Source of the DNA: Paenibacillus tundrae
Lineage (GTDB): Bacteria > Bacillota > Bacilli > Paenibacillales > Paenibacillaceae
Assembly: GCF_030812775.1 (NCBI RefSeq)
Contig: NZ_JAUSTI010000001.1
Coordinates: 62,001 to 126,000 of the forward strand
Direction of reading: 5' to 3'
Length of the DNA stretch: 64,000 nucleotides
The notes below the pieces were generated by a model. That model did not search any database and was not told the DNA's origin. It worked only from the letters and a program-made list of their open reading frames with translations. This document shows, in pieces, positions 46,160-55,249 of the stretch; within the stretch, counting starts at the first letter, position 1; each line of letters opens with the position of its first letter. The translations under genes and the position numbers were made by a program.

Positions 46160-47413
46160 ATGAGTATCGATAAATATCAAGAAACGTACATTCAAACTAA
46201 TTTTGCCGACCGCATTGGCGGCTCCAACTATGGTAAAGACACAAACATTTATAAATTCGAGAAAATTAAGCGCGCTAAAGCGTCAGCCAAAAAGGATTTC
46301 CCTGATGTAGAGCTGATTGACCTTGGTGTAGGCGAGCCTGATGAAATGGCAGATGCAGGTATCGTGGCTGCACTGGCACAGGAAGCTTCCAAACCGGAGA
46401 ACCGTGGTTATGCTGACAATGGTATTCCTGAATTCAAGGAAGCTGCTGCAGCTTACCTGAAGAACGTATTCAACGTGGATGGCATTGATGCAGATACGGA
46501 AATTGTGCATTCCATCGGTTCGAAGCCAGCACTGGCAATGATGCCTTCTTGCTTCATTAACCCAGGCGATGTAACGATTATGACGGTGCCAGGATATCCA
46601 GTAATGGGTACGCACACGAAATATCTTGGTGGAGAAGTGTTCAACATTCAGTTGACGAAAGAAAATAACTTCTTGCCTGATCTGACAGCGATTCCTGAAG
46701 ACATCGCCAAACGTGCAAAATTGCTTTATCTGAACTACCCAAATAACCCAACGGGTGCAAGTGCAACGGTAGAGTTCTTCACCGAGGTTGTGGAATGGGC
46801 GAAGAAATACAACGTAGTGGTTGTCCATGATGCTCCTTATGCAGCCCTTACGTATGATGGCAAAAAACCATTCAGCTTCTTATCTGTACCTGGTGCAAAA
46901 GACGTTGGGGTTGAGCTACATTCCTTGTCTAAGTCCTACAACATGACAGGTTGGAGAATTGGTTTCGTAGCGGGTAATCCACTTGTTGTCAAAGCATTCA
47001 GTGATATTAAAGACAACAACGATTCCGGTCAATTCATCGCGATCCAGAAAGCTGCTGCTTATGGATTGAATCACCCGGAAATCACAGAAAAAATTGCAGA
47101 GAAGTATTCCCGTCGTCATGACATGCTTGTTGCTGCATTGAACGAACTAGGCTTCCAAGCTGAAAAACCTAAAGGTTCATTCTTCCTTTATGTTGAAGCA
47201 CCAAAAGGTGTAGTTGGTGGACGTCGCTTCGAGTCTGGGGAAGACTTCTCCCAATTCTTGATTCGCGAAAAATTGATTTCATCTGTACCTTGGGATGATG
47301 CAGGTAATTTCGTTCGTTTCTCCGTTACCTTTGTAGCGCAAGGGGAAGAGGAAGAGAAACGTGTCATTGCTGAAATCAAACGCCGCCTAAGCGATGTGCA
47401 GTTTGAATTCTAA
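46160..47413 (+). CDS. dapL: Class I/II aminotransferase, probable LL-diaminopimelate aminotransferase
   Basis: PLP-dependent fold-type I aminotransferase, 417 aa. PLP lysine in SLSKSYNMTGWRIGF; substrate motifs NYPNNPTGA and DAPYAAL; N-terminal IDLGVGEPDEMADAGI. The sequence fits the subgroup annotated as LL-DAP aminotransferase, which converts tetrahydrodipicolinate directly to LL-DAP, bypassing acylated intermediates. The meso-DAP type MurE in this window provides the downstream need. A general aminotransferase role is still possible. Stands alone: terminator after it, and ACGAGGAGATG before the ATG. Confidence 0.7.
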   Translation: MSIDKYQETYIQTNFADRIGGSNYGKDTNIYKFEKIKRAKASAKKDFPDVELIDLGVGEPDEMADAGIVAALAQEASKPENRGYADNGIPEFKEAAAAYLKNVFNVDGIDADTEIVHSIGSKPALAMMPSCFINPGDVTIMTVPGYPVMGTHTKYLGGEVFNIQLTKENNFLPDLTAIPEDIAKRAKLLYLNYPNNPTGASATVEFFTEVVEWAKKYNVVVVHDAPYAALTYDGKKPFSFLSVPGAKDVGVELHSLSKSYNMTGWRIGFVAGNPLVVKAFSDIKDNNDSGQFIAIQKAAAYGLNHPEITEKIAEKYSRRHDMLVAALNELGFQAEKPKGSFFLYVEAPKGVVGGRRFESGEDFSQFLIREKLISSVPWDDAGNFVRFSVTFVAQGEEEEKRVIAEIKRRLSDVQFEF

Positions 47414-47465
47414 TTGTAACTTTTAATTCAACACAAACATTTGTATGAATAAGATAGATCACAGA

Positions 47466-47490
47466 AGAGACCGGTAACGGTCTCTTTTTT
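47466..47490 (+). terminator. Terminator after dapL
   Basis: AGAGACCG (47466-47473) pairs with CGGTCTCT (47478-47485); T-run follows. Confidence 0.85.
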
Positions 47491-47511
47491 GTGTTTTAGG
47501 ATAAATTTCCC

Positions 47512-47540
47512 TTTACAAAAATATACAAGCAACATATTAT
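47512..47540 (+). promoter_or_regulatory. Sigma-A promoter of the UbiA operon
   Basis: TTTACA (47512-47517), 17-bp spacer, TATTAT (47535-47540), directly after a terminator and about 50 bp before the first gene. Confidence 0.7.
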
Positions 47541-47592
47541 AAAGTCTTTACGTTATTTTTATAGAAGTTGTTATTGAAGGGAGTTATCTAAA

Positions 47593-48507
47593 TTGTTATC
47601 TTCACGTACGAACTCAGTGTCAACTAGTTCATTAGGAACTGGCAACACGCTATCAGGATTATTGCGATTGTTAAGACCTAAACAATGGACCAAAAATGGA
47701 TTATTATTTGCAGCATTACTGTTTTCTTTTGAAGAAATTCGCACCGAAACGGTTCTAACGACGATACTTGGTTTTATTTTATTTAGTCTGGTTGCAGGCT
47801 GCGTATATATTCTGAATGATTATGTGGACAGAGAAAGGGATCAGCAACATCCGGTGAAGAAATTTCGCCCGCTTGCCTCAGGACAGGTGAATGGGGCGCA
47901 TGCACTTCTATTTGGTGCCTTGCTGTTGATTGGATCAGTAGGAACAGCATTTGTGGTCAACCCGATATTCGGCGTATTGTGTATCGTGTACTTTATATTG
48001 AATGTATCTTATTCATTTGTGCTGAAACATCTTGTGATATTGGATATGATGACCATTGCTGCTGGCTTTGTGTTACGGGCAATTGCAGGTGGAGTGTTAA
48101 TTCATGTTCCTTTTACACCATGGTTTCTAATCTGTACGCTGTTACTTTCGCTTTTTCTGGCCATTGGGAAACGGAGAAACGAACTTACTTTGCTTGAAGG
48201 CAATACAGGTTCCCATCGTAAGGTTCTTGATAACTATTCGATTACCTTATTGGATCAGTTTAATACTATTGTTACAACAGCAACCATTATTAGTTACTCG
48301 TTATTTACATTTACGTCGGATCGAACAATACACCTCATGTGGACGATTCCTTTAGTTATTTATGGAATGTTCCGTTACCTGTATTTGATTCATATGAAGA
48401 ACCAGGGTGGTTCACCAGATCGGGTATTATTTGAGGACAAGCCTATACTCATTACCGTGATACTGTATGTGATTAGTGTAATCTGCATTTTTGCTATTTT
48501 TGAATAA
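47593..48507 (+). CDS. UbiA-family prenyltransferase, decaprenyl-phosphate phosphoribosyltransferase-like
   Basis: Polytopic membrane prenyltransferase, 304 aa, about eight helices. First Asp-rich motif is N75-D76-x-x-D79-x-x-x-D83, followed by HPVKKFRPLASG, a pattern typical of enzymes like mycobacterial Rv3806c that move phosphoribose from PRPP to decaprenyl phosphate. KHLVILDMMTIAAGFVLRAIAGG also fits that subgroup, and SPDRVLFEDKPI supplies the second acidic region. The expected product is polyprenyl-phosphoryl-5-phosphoribose. Known quinone- or haem-type UbiA enzymes have different neighbours. TTG start at 47593 after AAGGGAG. First gene of a five-gene operon. Confidence 0.75.
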   Translation: MLSSRTNSVSTSSLGTGNTLSGLLRLLRPKQWTKNGLLFAALLFSFEEIRTETVLTTILGFILFSLVAGCVYILNDYVDRERDQQHPVKKFRPLASGQVNGAHALLFGALLLIGSVGTAFVVNPIFGVLCIVYFILNVSYSFVLKHLVILDMMTIAAGFVLRAIAGGVLIHVPFTPWFLICTLLLSLFLAIGKRRNELTLLEGNTGSHRKVLDNYSITLLDQFNTIVTTATIISYSLFTFTSDRTIHLMWTIPLVIYGMFRYLYLIHMKNQGGSPDRVLFEDKPILITVILYVISVICIFAIFE

Positions 48508-48543
48508 GGTGTTTGTGATTTCTAGAGCGTAAGGGGGATCAAA

Positions 48544-49176
48544 GTGAGAAGTACAAAAATTGCGATATTTGATATTGATAAAACGATTATACGTACCGAT
48601 TCCATGTTTCAATTCGTGCATTATGGTGTTCGACGTTATCCAGGACAATCGTGGAGATTACCTGTGATTGCTCTACACACACTGATGTTTAAGGCAGGAC
48701 TTATGAGTGTTGAACGAGTCAAACGCTCGTATTTTAAAGGGATTGAACGCATGACGGAAGAAGATCTAAGTCATTTTTTTGACTCCAGATTGCGGAAAGC
48801 CATCTTTGCTGAAGCCAGTGTGGAGATGCAACATCGCAAGGAGGCGGGATATCATGTTTTGCTCGTTACAGCATCTCCACATGCGTACATGAAATATTTT
48901 GAGAACTTCCCTTGGGTCGACCACGTCATTGGAACAGAACTTGTACGCCATGATCAAGGATATACCTGTACCGTTGAAGGCTTAAATTGCAAAGGTGAGG
49001 AGAAGGTGCGACGTATACAAGCATATCTCGATCAGAAGGGCATGGTCATTGACTACGATCAGTCCTGCGCTTACTCAGATTCCTTGTCTGATATGCCGGT
49101 GATGCAGCTTGTGGCACAGCGGTATTTCATCAACAGACATGTGCCGGAGACGGAGGCGCTATCGTGGGGGAAATAA
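48544..49176 (+). CDS. HAD-IB (SerB-like) phosphatase
   Basis: Cytosolic haloacid-dehalogenase phosphatase, 210 aa. Nucleophile and acid D10 and D12 (FDIDKT), motif II T109 in VTASPHAY, motif III lysine in KGEEKVRR, motif IV SDSLSDMP (D179, D183). The cap is small and helical (HAD-IB). In some bacteria a HAD-IB domain is fused to a UbiA domain, so its place 36 bp after the UbiA gene suggests it removes the 5-phosphate from the UbiA product; in mycobacteria a different phosphatase does this. GTG start after AAGGGGGA. Overlaps the next gene by 13 bp. Confidence 0.75.
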   Translation: MRSTKIAIFDIDKTIIRTDSMFQFVHYGVRRYPGQSWRLPVIALHTLMFKAGLMSVERVKRSYFKGIERMTEEDLSHFFDSRLRKAIFAEASVEMQHRKEAGYHVLLVTASPHAYMKYFENFPWVDHVIGTELVRHDQGYTCTVEGLNCKGEEKVRRIQAYLDQKGMVIDYDQSCAYSDSLSDMPVMQLVAQRYFINRHVPETEALSWGK

Positions 49177-49493
49177 GAAGTCGCCATACGGGAAAGCTGC
49201 TAATGCTTATCTCTGCTTTTCTTACAGCGACAGGTCAACTGTTCTGGAAATGGGGGCTGACGGACTGGTTTTTCTTGGGTGCCGGCTTCGTATGTTACGG
49301 ATTGGGAGCCATTTTGATGATCAAAGCCTTCGCGTTGGAAAAGTTGTCAGTTGCTTATCCCTTGATGTGTGCCAGTTACATTTTTGCTCTGATCTATGGA
49401 TATTTCCTACTCGGTGAGGATATTACAGTCCAAAAGCTCGCAGCCGTTGTATTGCTCGGAATTGGGGTGACATTGACTAGTGTTGATCGATAG
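49164..49493 (+). CDS. Half-size SMR/EamA membrane protein A (ArnE-like)
   Basis: 109 aa, four predicted helices (about 9-29, 32-50, 54-75, 85-105). It resembles one half of an EamA/DMT transporter or an SMR subunit. Conserved-type features are LISAFLTATGQLFWKWGL at the start and SYIFALIYGYFLLGEDIT with the conserved Glu-Asp before the last helix. ArnE/ArnF pairs, which flip undecaprenyl-phosphate-aminoarabinose, are of this size and arrangement. GTG start at 49164, GGAGG-like site inside the HAD gene; it overlaps the HAD gene by 13 bp and the next gene by 14 bp. Confidence 0.65.
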   Translation: MGEIRSRHTGKLLMLISAFLTATGQLFWKWGLTDWFFLGAGFVCYGLGAILMIKAFALEKLSVAYPLMCASYIFALIYGYFLLGEDITVQKLAAVVLLGIGVTLTSVDR

Positions 49494-49800
49494 CTGGATG
49501 ATTGTTGTACTCATTGTGATGACGTTATGCGGGGCGATGGGGGGAGCAGGATTGAAAGCCTACGCAACCAGCCGCAGACGAATACATGTATTGATGGGAC
49601 TCGGCTTTTATGGTACAGGAGCACTGCTGAATATTTTTTTATTGAAGTTTCTACCACTGACGGTGGTATTACCTGCCAATGCTCTCACCTATGTGTGGAC
49701 GCTGTTTATCGCTCGATTTGCATTTAAGGAAAATGTCGGCACACTGCGCTGGTTAGGTGTCATTTGCATCATGGGCGGGTTATGTTTTCTCGTACTGTAG
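49480..49800 (+). CDS. Half-size SMR/EamA membrane protein B (ArnF-like)
   Basis: 106 aa, four predicted helices, likely partner of the preceding protein. Visible features: LCGAMGGAGLKAYATS with small residues, then basic loop SRRRIH, LNIFLLKFLPLTVVLPANALTYVWTLF and a final helix. GTG start at 49480 overlapping the upstream gene by 14 bp, indicating coupled translation and probable heterodimer formation. The transported substrate is inferred from context. Confidence 0.65.
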   Translation: MLIDSWMIVVLIVMTLCGAMGGAGLKAYATSRRRIHVLMGLGFYGTGALLNIFLLKFLPLTVVLPANALTYVWTLFIARFAFKENVGTLRWLGVICIMGGLCFLVL

Positions 49801-49879
49801 TCTGGGCGAGGCTATTCTACCTACAGCTTGGTCTAAAGTTCATAACAGGTTTGTAATCAAAGAAATTGGATGTGAGTGC

Positions 49880-51196
49880 ATGAAATTTTCAGAATACATA
49901 TTTTATAATCGCAAAACAAATTGGGCAGCACTTTACTTGTTCGTTGGTTTTGCCCTTTTTTATGGTGTCATGAATCTGGCATACGTAAGTTATATTTCGG
50001 AAAATGCAGATCGCTTGGCAGTCTACTCGCCATTCAGTACACATCTTTTTCCGCTTAACTTATTCAATTTCGATCCATCGATGTATTACGGAACCAATAG
50101 CTCATCCATTATTCATCCGCTAATTTCGTTCATGGCTCTTGCTCTGGGCGCTGGAGCACAGTTGTTAGGTGGCAATGGATTTTTTCTCGTCCTGCAATCC
50201 TTTATAAACGCTGCTTCTGTTGTATTGGTATTTGTTTTTCTAAGTAAGAAGGACAGAACGATCACGATACCGTTACTTTTTGCGCTTTTATTTGGCTTCA
50301 GCTCGTATCTGATGTTCACGGCTCTGATTCCTGATTCCTACCCGTATGTGCAATTTGTAATCTTGTTATCCGTGATATATCTGCAATATGCTCGCGAACA
50401 GAATGAAGTTCGTGTTGTACCTCATGCTGTTCTGGCCACTGTGAATTTTGGGTTAACATCAACCAATATTGTTCCATTTGCTGCTGCATTGTTTGGTAAT
50501 ATGCGGACGTGGAGAAGTAAGGCTGGATGGACAAAATTTATCGGGATTATGTTATTGGCAGGTGCCTTAATTGTAATATTTACCGTTATTCAATATGTTT
50601 CCCTCGGTGGACGAAGCTGGGTAACCAATTGGCTGATGGGTATTCAAAACGGAGGAACGAGTTATGCAACACCTTTTCAGTTCGCCGTTCACTGGAAAGC
50701 ACTGAATTTATTAACCGTTAATCCGATCTTAACGCCAAAAGTTATTTTGCTTGACCCGAGCATGGTTGCGTTTGTCACAGATCTCACACGATCCAATCCA
50801 ATATATGTGCAAATTACAGGAGTGTTCATCTTGCTTCTTGCTCTAACCGGAGCAATCAAAGGTATTCGGGAACGTGAAGTCTGGACACTGCTTCCTTATA
50901 TTATATTTGCGTTTTTGCTTCATATTGTCGTTGGCTTTGGACTCGCCGTATTCCAATACGACATGTACCTGTATGCTGGGCATTATTTGTTTGCTTTCTT
51001 CTTATTAGGCGGAGGATTCGTTATTGGTTTACGTCAGGGAATGGGAAAACAAGTTCTGGTTGGTTTATTGATCGTAAGTATACTCATAACAGCAGGCAAT
51101 AATATATATCGTCATATGGAGACACTCACGACCATTAAACAGTCCTACGAGCAATTAGGGAAGAAGGCTGTTGTTGAGTCGCAGAGTTGGAATTAA
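49880..51196 (+). CDS. Polytopic membrane protein, possible GT-C glycosyltransferase
   Basis: 438 aa with about eleven hydrophobic segments. I do not recognise a named family. The topology resembles GT-C glycosyltransferases of the PMT/ArnT class: after the first helix (about 14-34) an outside loop carries acidic residues (SENADRLAVY and FNFDPSMYYG), where GT-C enzymes hold their catalytic acid, and the rest is helices with short loops. It would be the transferase step of the operon, moving a lipid-linked sugar to an external acceptor, but that is inference. ATG at 49880 has only a weak GATGTGAG upstream; the open frame extends to 49757 without a better site. A terminator follows. Confidence 0.5.
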   Translation: MKFSEYIFYNRKTNWAALYLFVGFALFYGVMNLAYVSYISENADRLAVYSPFSTHLFPLNLFNFDPSMYYGTNSSSIIHPLISFMALALGAGAQLLGGNGFFLVLQSFINAASVVLVFVFLSKKDRTITIPLLFALLFGFSSYLMFTALIPDSYPYVQFVILLSVIYLQYAREQNEVRVVPHAVLATVNFGLTSTNIVPFAAALFGNMRTWRSKAGWTKFIGIMLLAGALIVIFTVIQYVSLGGRSWVTNWLMGIQNGGTSYATPFQFAVHWKALNLLTVNPILTPKVILLDPSMVAFVTDLTRSNPIYVQITGVFILLLALTGAIKGIREREVWTLLPYIIFAFLLHIVVGFGLAVFQYDMYLYAGHYLFAFFLLGGGFVIGLRQGMGKQVLVGLLIVSILITAGNNIYRHMETLTTIKQSYEQLGKKAVVESQSWN

Positions 51197-51297
51197 TCCG
51201 TCGGCTATTCTATCGTGATAACAAATAATGATGTGCCTATTCATGAAAAAATATCTTATCGTACTATTCCATTAAATATATTCACGAAACCTTTTAT

Positions 51298-51338
51298 AAC
51301 CCTTTTCCGCATTATCAATGTGGGAAAAGGGTTATTTT
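51298..51338 (+). terminator. Terminator of the UbiA operon
   Basis: AACCCTTTTCC (51298-51308) pairs with GGAAAAGGGTT (51323-51333); ATTTTGG follows. Confidence 0.75.
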
Positions 51339-51364
51339 GGTATACAGCCTTGAATAATTACCTA

Positions 51365-51393
51365 TGGATAAATATACAGATTTATTGTATAAT
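51365..51393 (+). promoter_or_regulatory. Possible secondary upstream pyr promoter
   Basis: TGGATA (51365-51370), 17 bp, TATAAT (51388-51393). The -35 is weak; the promoter at 51496 is better. Confidence 0.35.
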
Positions 51394-51495
51394 TATGAAT
51401 AACGAATGAAATGTAGTGTGCATGGATGTTTTTCAGCCCTAATGCTGATTCTAAGAGAATCACAGCAGAGGAATTTCGCCTGTTATGGTGAGGTG

Positions 51496-51524
51496 TTGAC
51501 AGGGGGTTGTCTTTCTGTCATAAT
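51496..51524 (+). promoter_or_regulatory. Sigma-A promoter of the pyr operon
   Basis: TTGACA (51496-51501), 17-bp spacer, CATAAT (51519-51524), 11 of 12 to consensus. Predicted start near 51531, giving a leader of about 278 nt before pyrR. Confidence 0.8.
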
Positions 51525-51530
51525 TCATGA

Positions 51531-51760
51531 AGATAAAACGACTTGATGGATAACAGCACCCTGTGAGGTACTGCCAGATGGACGTCATGAATAGCACCTT
51601 TAAATCAGTCCCGTGAGACTGGCAAGGTAACGTGAACGATACATCGTTTATTTGCTGCGGCAAATGAAACGATGCATCCCCGAGAGTAAACTTCTTCAGC
51701 GTAGACTGAAGTTTGGAGACTCCTTGCCATTAAACACGGCAAGGAGTCTTTTTTGTTCTC
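51531..51760 (+). promoter_or_regulatory. PyrR-dependent attenuator leader
   Basis: PyrR-binding hairpin CAGTC-CCGTGA-GACTG (51606-51621) has the CNGNGAG loop consensus. Its 3' side GGCAAGG (51621-51627) is complementary to CCTTGCC (51722-51728) in the terminator, giving the antiterminator. Terminator GACTCCTTGCC (51718-51728)/GGCAAGGAGTC (51738-51748) ends in T6. With UMP/UTP, PyrR should bind the hairpin and allow termination. Two more hairpins lie between (about 51637-51678 and 51688-51714). Confidence 0.9.
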
Positions 51761-51778
51761 CTCGTCACGGGGCCATGA

Positions 51779-53283
<1,505 letters not shown>

Positions 53284-53329
53284 CAACGTTGGGCTCAAGG
53301 GCATAGGCTTACGGATGAGAGTTCTTATA

Positions 53330-53505
53330 AAGGTAGTTCAAAAAGTCCGCTTTTGATTACGAAGGATGCCTACCGGCATCGCAGCATCGAATATGGAATT
53401 CAGCCGAAATGTCCGTTGCTCACGTAGCTTGATCTACGCTCCGCTACTCCATTTCTAGCTTCATCCCATCTTCTCGGTACTGATAAGCGTACTTTTTGAA
53501 CCTCA
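53330..53505 (-). repeat. Dispersed repeat, copy 2 (MITE-like), inverted
   Basis: About 176 bp, similar to 34366-34542 in reverse orientation. The 6-bp CTTATA flanks both ends (53324-53329, 53506-53511), equal to TATAAG in the copy-1 orientation. The inner hairpin GATGCC/GGCATC keeps its stem while its loop differs from copy 1. It lies between pyrB and pyrC, so it is transcribed within the pyr operon. Confidence 0.8.
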
Positions 53506-53587
53506 CTTATAGACAATAAGAGAGTAAACGATAAACCAAATCATCCGGCTTCTAGGAAGTCGGACAGAACCGAAGCGGAGGGCAATC

Positions 53588-54892
53588 ATGGTACAGATTA
53601 TTAAAAATGCAAAAGTCTTGAATCAAAAAGGGGAACTTGAACGGAAAAGCATCATTATAGATGAAGGAAAGATTCAAGCCATCGCTGGAGTGGAAGACGA
53701 GGCCGTACAACTTGCGGAAAAGTCAGCTGAGAGTATAACGGATGCTTCAGGCAAACTGGTTATCCCAGGGCTGATTGACATGCATGTGCATCTGCGCGAA
53801 CCGGGATTCGAACACAAAGAGACGATCGAAACAGGCGCACGGTCAGCGGCACAAGGCGGTTTTACTACGATTGCATGTATGCCAAATACTAGACCTGTAA
53901 CTGACAATCCGGATATCGTGAAGCTGGTACTGGATAAAGCGAAGGAAGCTGATCTGGTTAAAGTACTCCCGTATGCCGCGATCACTAAAAATGAACTTGG
54001 TCGTGAACTTACCGACTTTGCCGCACTGAAAGAAGCGGGTGCAATTGGATTCACGGATGACGGAGTAGGCGTACAAAATGCTCAAATGATGAAGGACGCG
54101 ATGACTCTTGCAGCAAGTATGGATATGCCGGTTATTGCCCACTGTGAAGACGATTCACTGGTTGTGGGTCGCTATGTGACCGAAGGGGAATTCTCCAAAC
54201 GTCACGGTATCAAAGGTATCCCGAATGAATCTGAAGCGATTCATGTTGGGCGGGACATCCTGCTAGCCGAAGCAACGGGAGTTCACTACCATGTATGCCA
54301 TGTCAGCACAGAACAATCGGTTCGCTTGATCCGCTTGGCGAAGTCCATTGGAATCAAGGTAACTGCTGAGGTATGTCCGCACCATCTGCTCTTATCTGAT
54401 GAAGATATTCCGGGTATGGATTCTAACTGGAAAATGAACCCGCCGTTACGCTCACCACGCGATGTGCAGGCTTGCATTGAAGGCTTGCAGGACGGAACGC
54501 TGGATATGATCGTAACGGATCATGCACCGCATAGCGAAGAAGAGAAAGCAAAAGGAATGGAACTTGCACCATTCGGAATTGTCGGTTTCGAAACAGCCTT
54601 CCCACTTCTCTACACGAAGTTTGTAGAGACAGGAATCTGGACACTCGACTTCCTGGTTAAACGAATGACTGCTGATCCAGCACGAGTATTCCGACTGGAT
54701 ACAGGTAAGCTTGAAGAGGGCGCTCCAGCCGATATCACGATGATTGATCTGAATCAAGAAAAAGCAGTTGATCCATCTACATTTGCCACTAAAGGTAGAA
54801 ATACACCATTTACAGGATGGAAGCTAAAAGGCTGGCCTGTGCAAACGTGGGTAGATGGCAAAAGCGTATGGGATAACACGGTACAACAGTAA
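53588..54892 (+). CDS. pyrC: Dihydroorotase
   Basis: Zinc amidohydrolase closing carbamoyl aspartate to dihydroorotate, class I type, 434 aa. Metal motif DMHVHLREPG, later HCEDDSL, CHVSTEQSV, and the catalytic Asp in VTDHAPHSEEEK. AGCGGAGGGC precedes the ATG. Third gene of the operon; 357 bp without a gene follow before carA. Confidence 0.95.
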   Translation: MVQIIKNAKVLNQKGELERKSIIIDEGKIQAIAGVEDEAVQLAEKSAESITDASGKLVIPGLIDMHVHLREPGFEHKETIETGARSAAQGGFTTIACMPNTRPVTDNPDIVKLVLDKAKEADLVKVLPYAAITKNELGRELTDFAALKEAGAIGFTDDGVGVQNAQMMKDAMTLAASMDMPVIAHCEDDSLVVGRYVTEGEFSKRHGIKGIPNESEAIHVGRDILLAEATGVHYHVCHVSTEQSVRLIRLAKSIGIKVTAEVCPHHLLLSDEDIPGMDSNWKMNPPLRSPRDVQACIEGLQDGTLDMIVTDHAPHSEEEKAKGMELAPFGIVGFETAFPLLYTKFVETGIWTLDFLVKRMTADPARVFRLDTGKLEEGAPADITMIDLNQEKAVDPSTFATKGRNTPFTGWKLKGWPVQTWVDGKSVWDNTVQQ

Positions 54893-55012
54893 ATTAGTAA
54901 ATGACTGAACTGATACAGATTAATACTTATTCTACAAATGTTAACGAGTAACATCTTTACAACTAACTAACTCGAGGCAGCTTATGCCGAGAGTCCAATA
55001 TAAGAAACAAGC

Positions 55013-55223
55013 ACGTTGAATGCAGTCTTTTGAACTTTGAGCTGTACATTAGCTGACGAAGTGGACAGAAAGACCCGAAGAAGCAAAGCGTTCGCCTTTA
55101 TCTCCGGATTACATCATTTGAAAATGGACAAAAAGTAATCCGGGGATAACAGCGATCGCAGGGCTTTCTGTCCGTGGAGCCGCTCAAACTTAAGCTAAGT
55201 TCAACCTAAATGACATTCAACGT
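55013..55223. repeat. Long hairpin element between pyrC and carA
   Basis: About 211 bp with nested inverted repeats: outer ACGTTGAATG (55013)/CATTCAACGT (55214-55223), then GTGGACAGAAAG/CTTTCTGTCCGTGG, then TATCTCCGGATTAC/GTAATCCGGGGATA, with a central CATTT-GA-AAATG. No gene is seen in this 357-bp gap. It differs in sequence from the family at 34366. I know similar GC-rich hairpins in Paenibacillus only by impression, and did not search. Confidence 0.7.
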
Positions 55224-55249
55224 TGATAAACACAGAGGAGTGAGATGGG

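Noticed and set aside
51215..51409. 64-codon frame after the UbiA operon
   Set aside because: It runs across the terminator hairpin and has no ribosome site.
51420..51600. Second riboswitch in the pyr upstream region
   Set aside because: Stems such as ATTCATGA/TCATGAAT overlap the -10 region and are outside the main predicted transcript; no known riboswitch consensus (ykkC, purine) is present.
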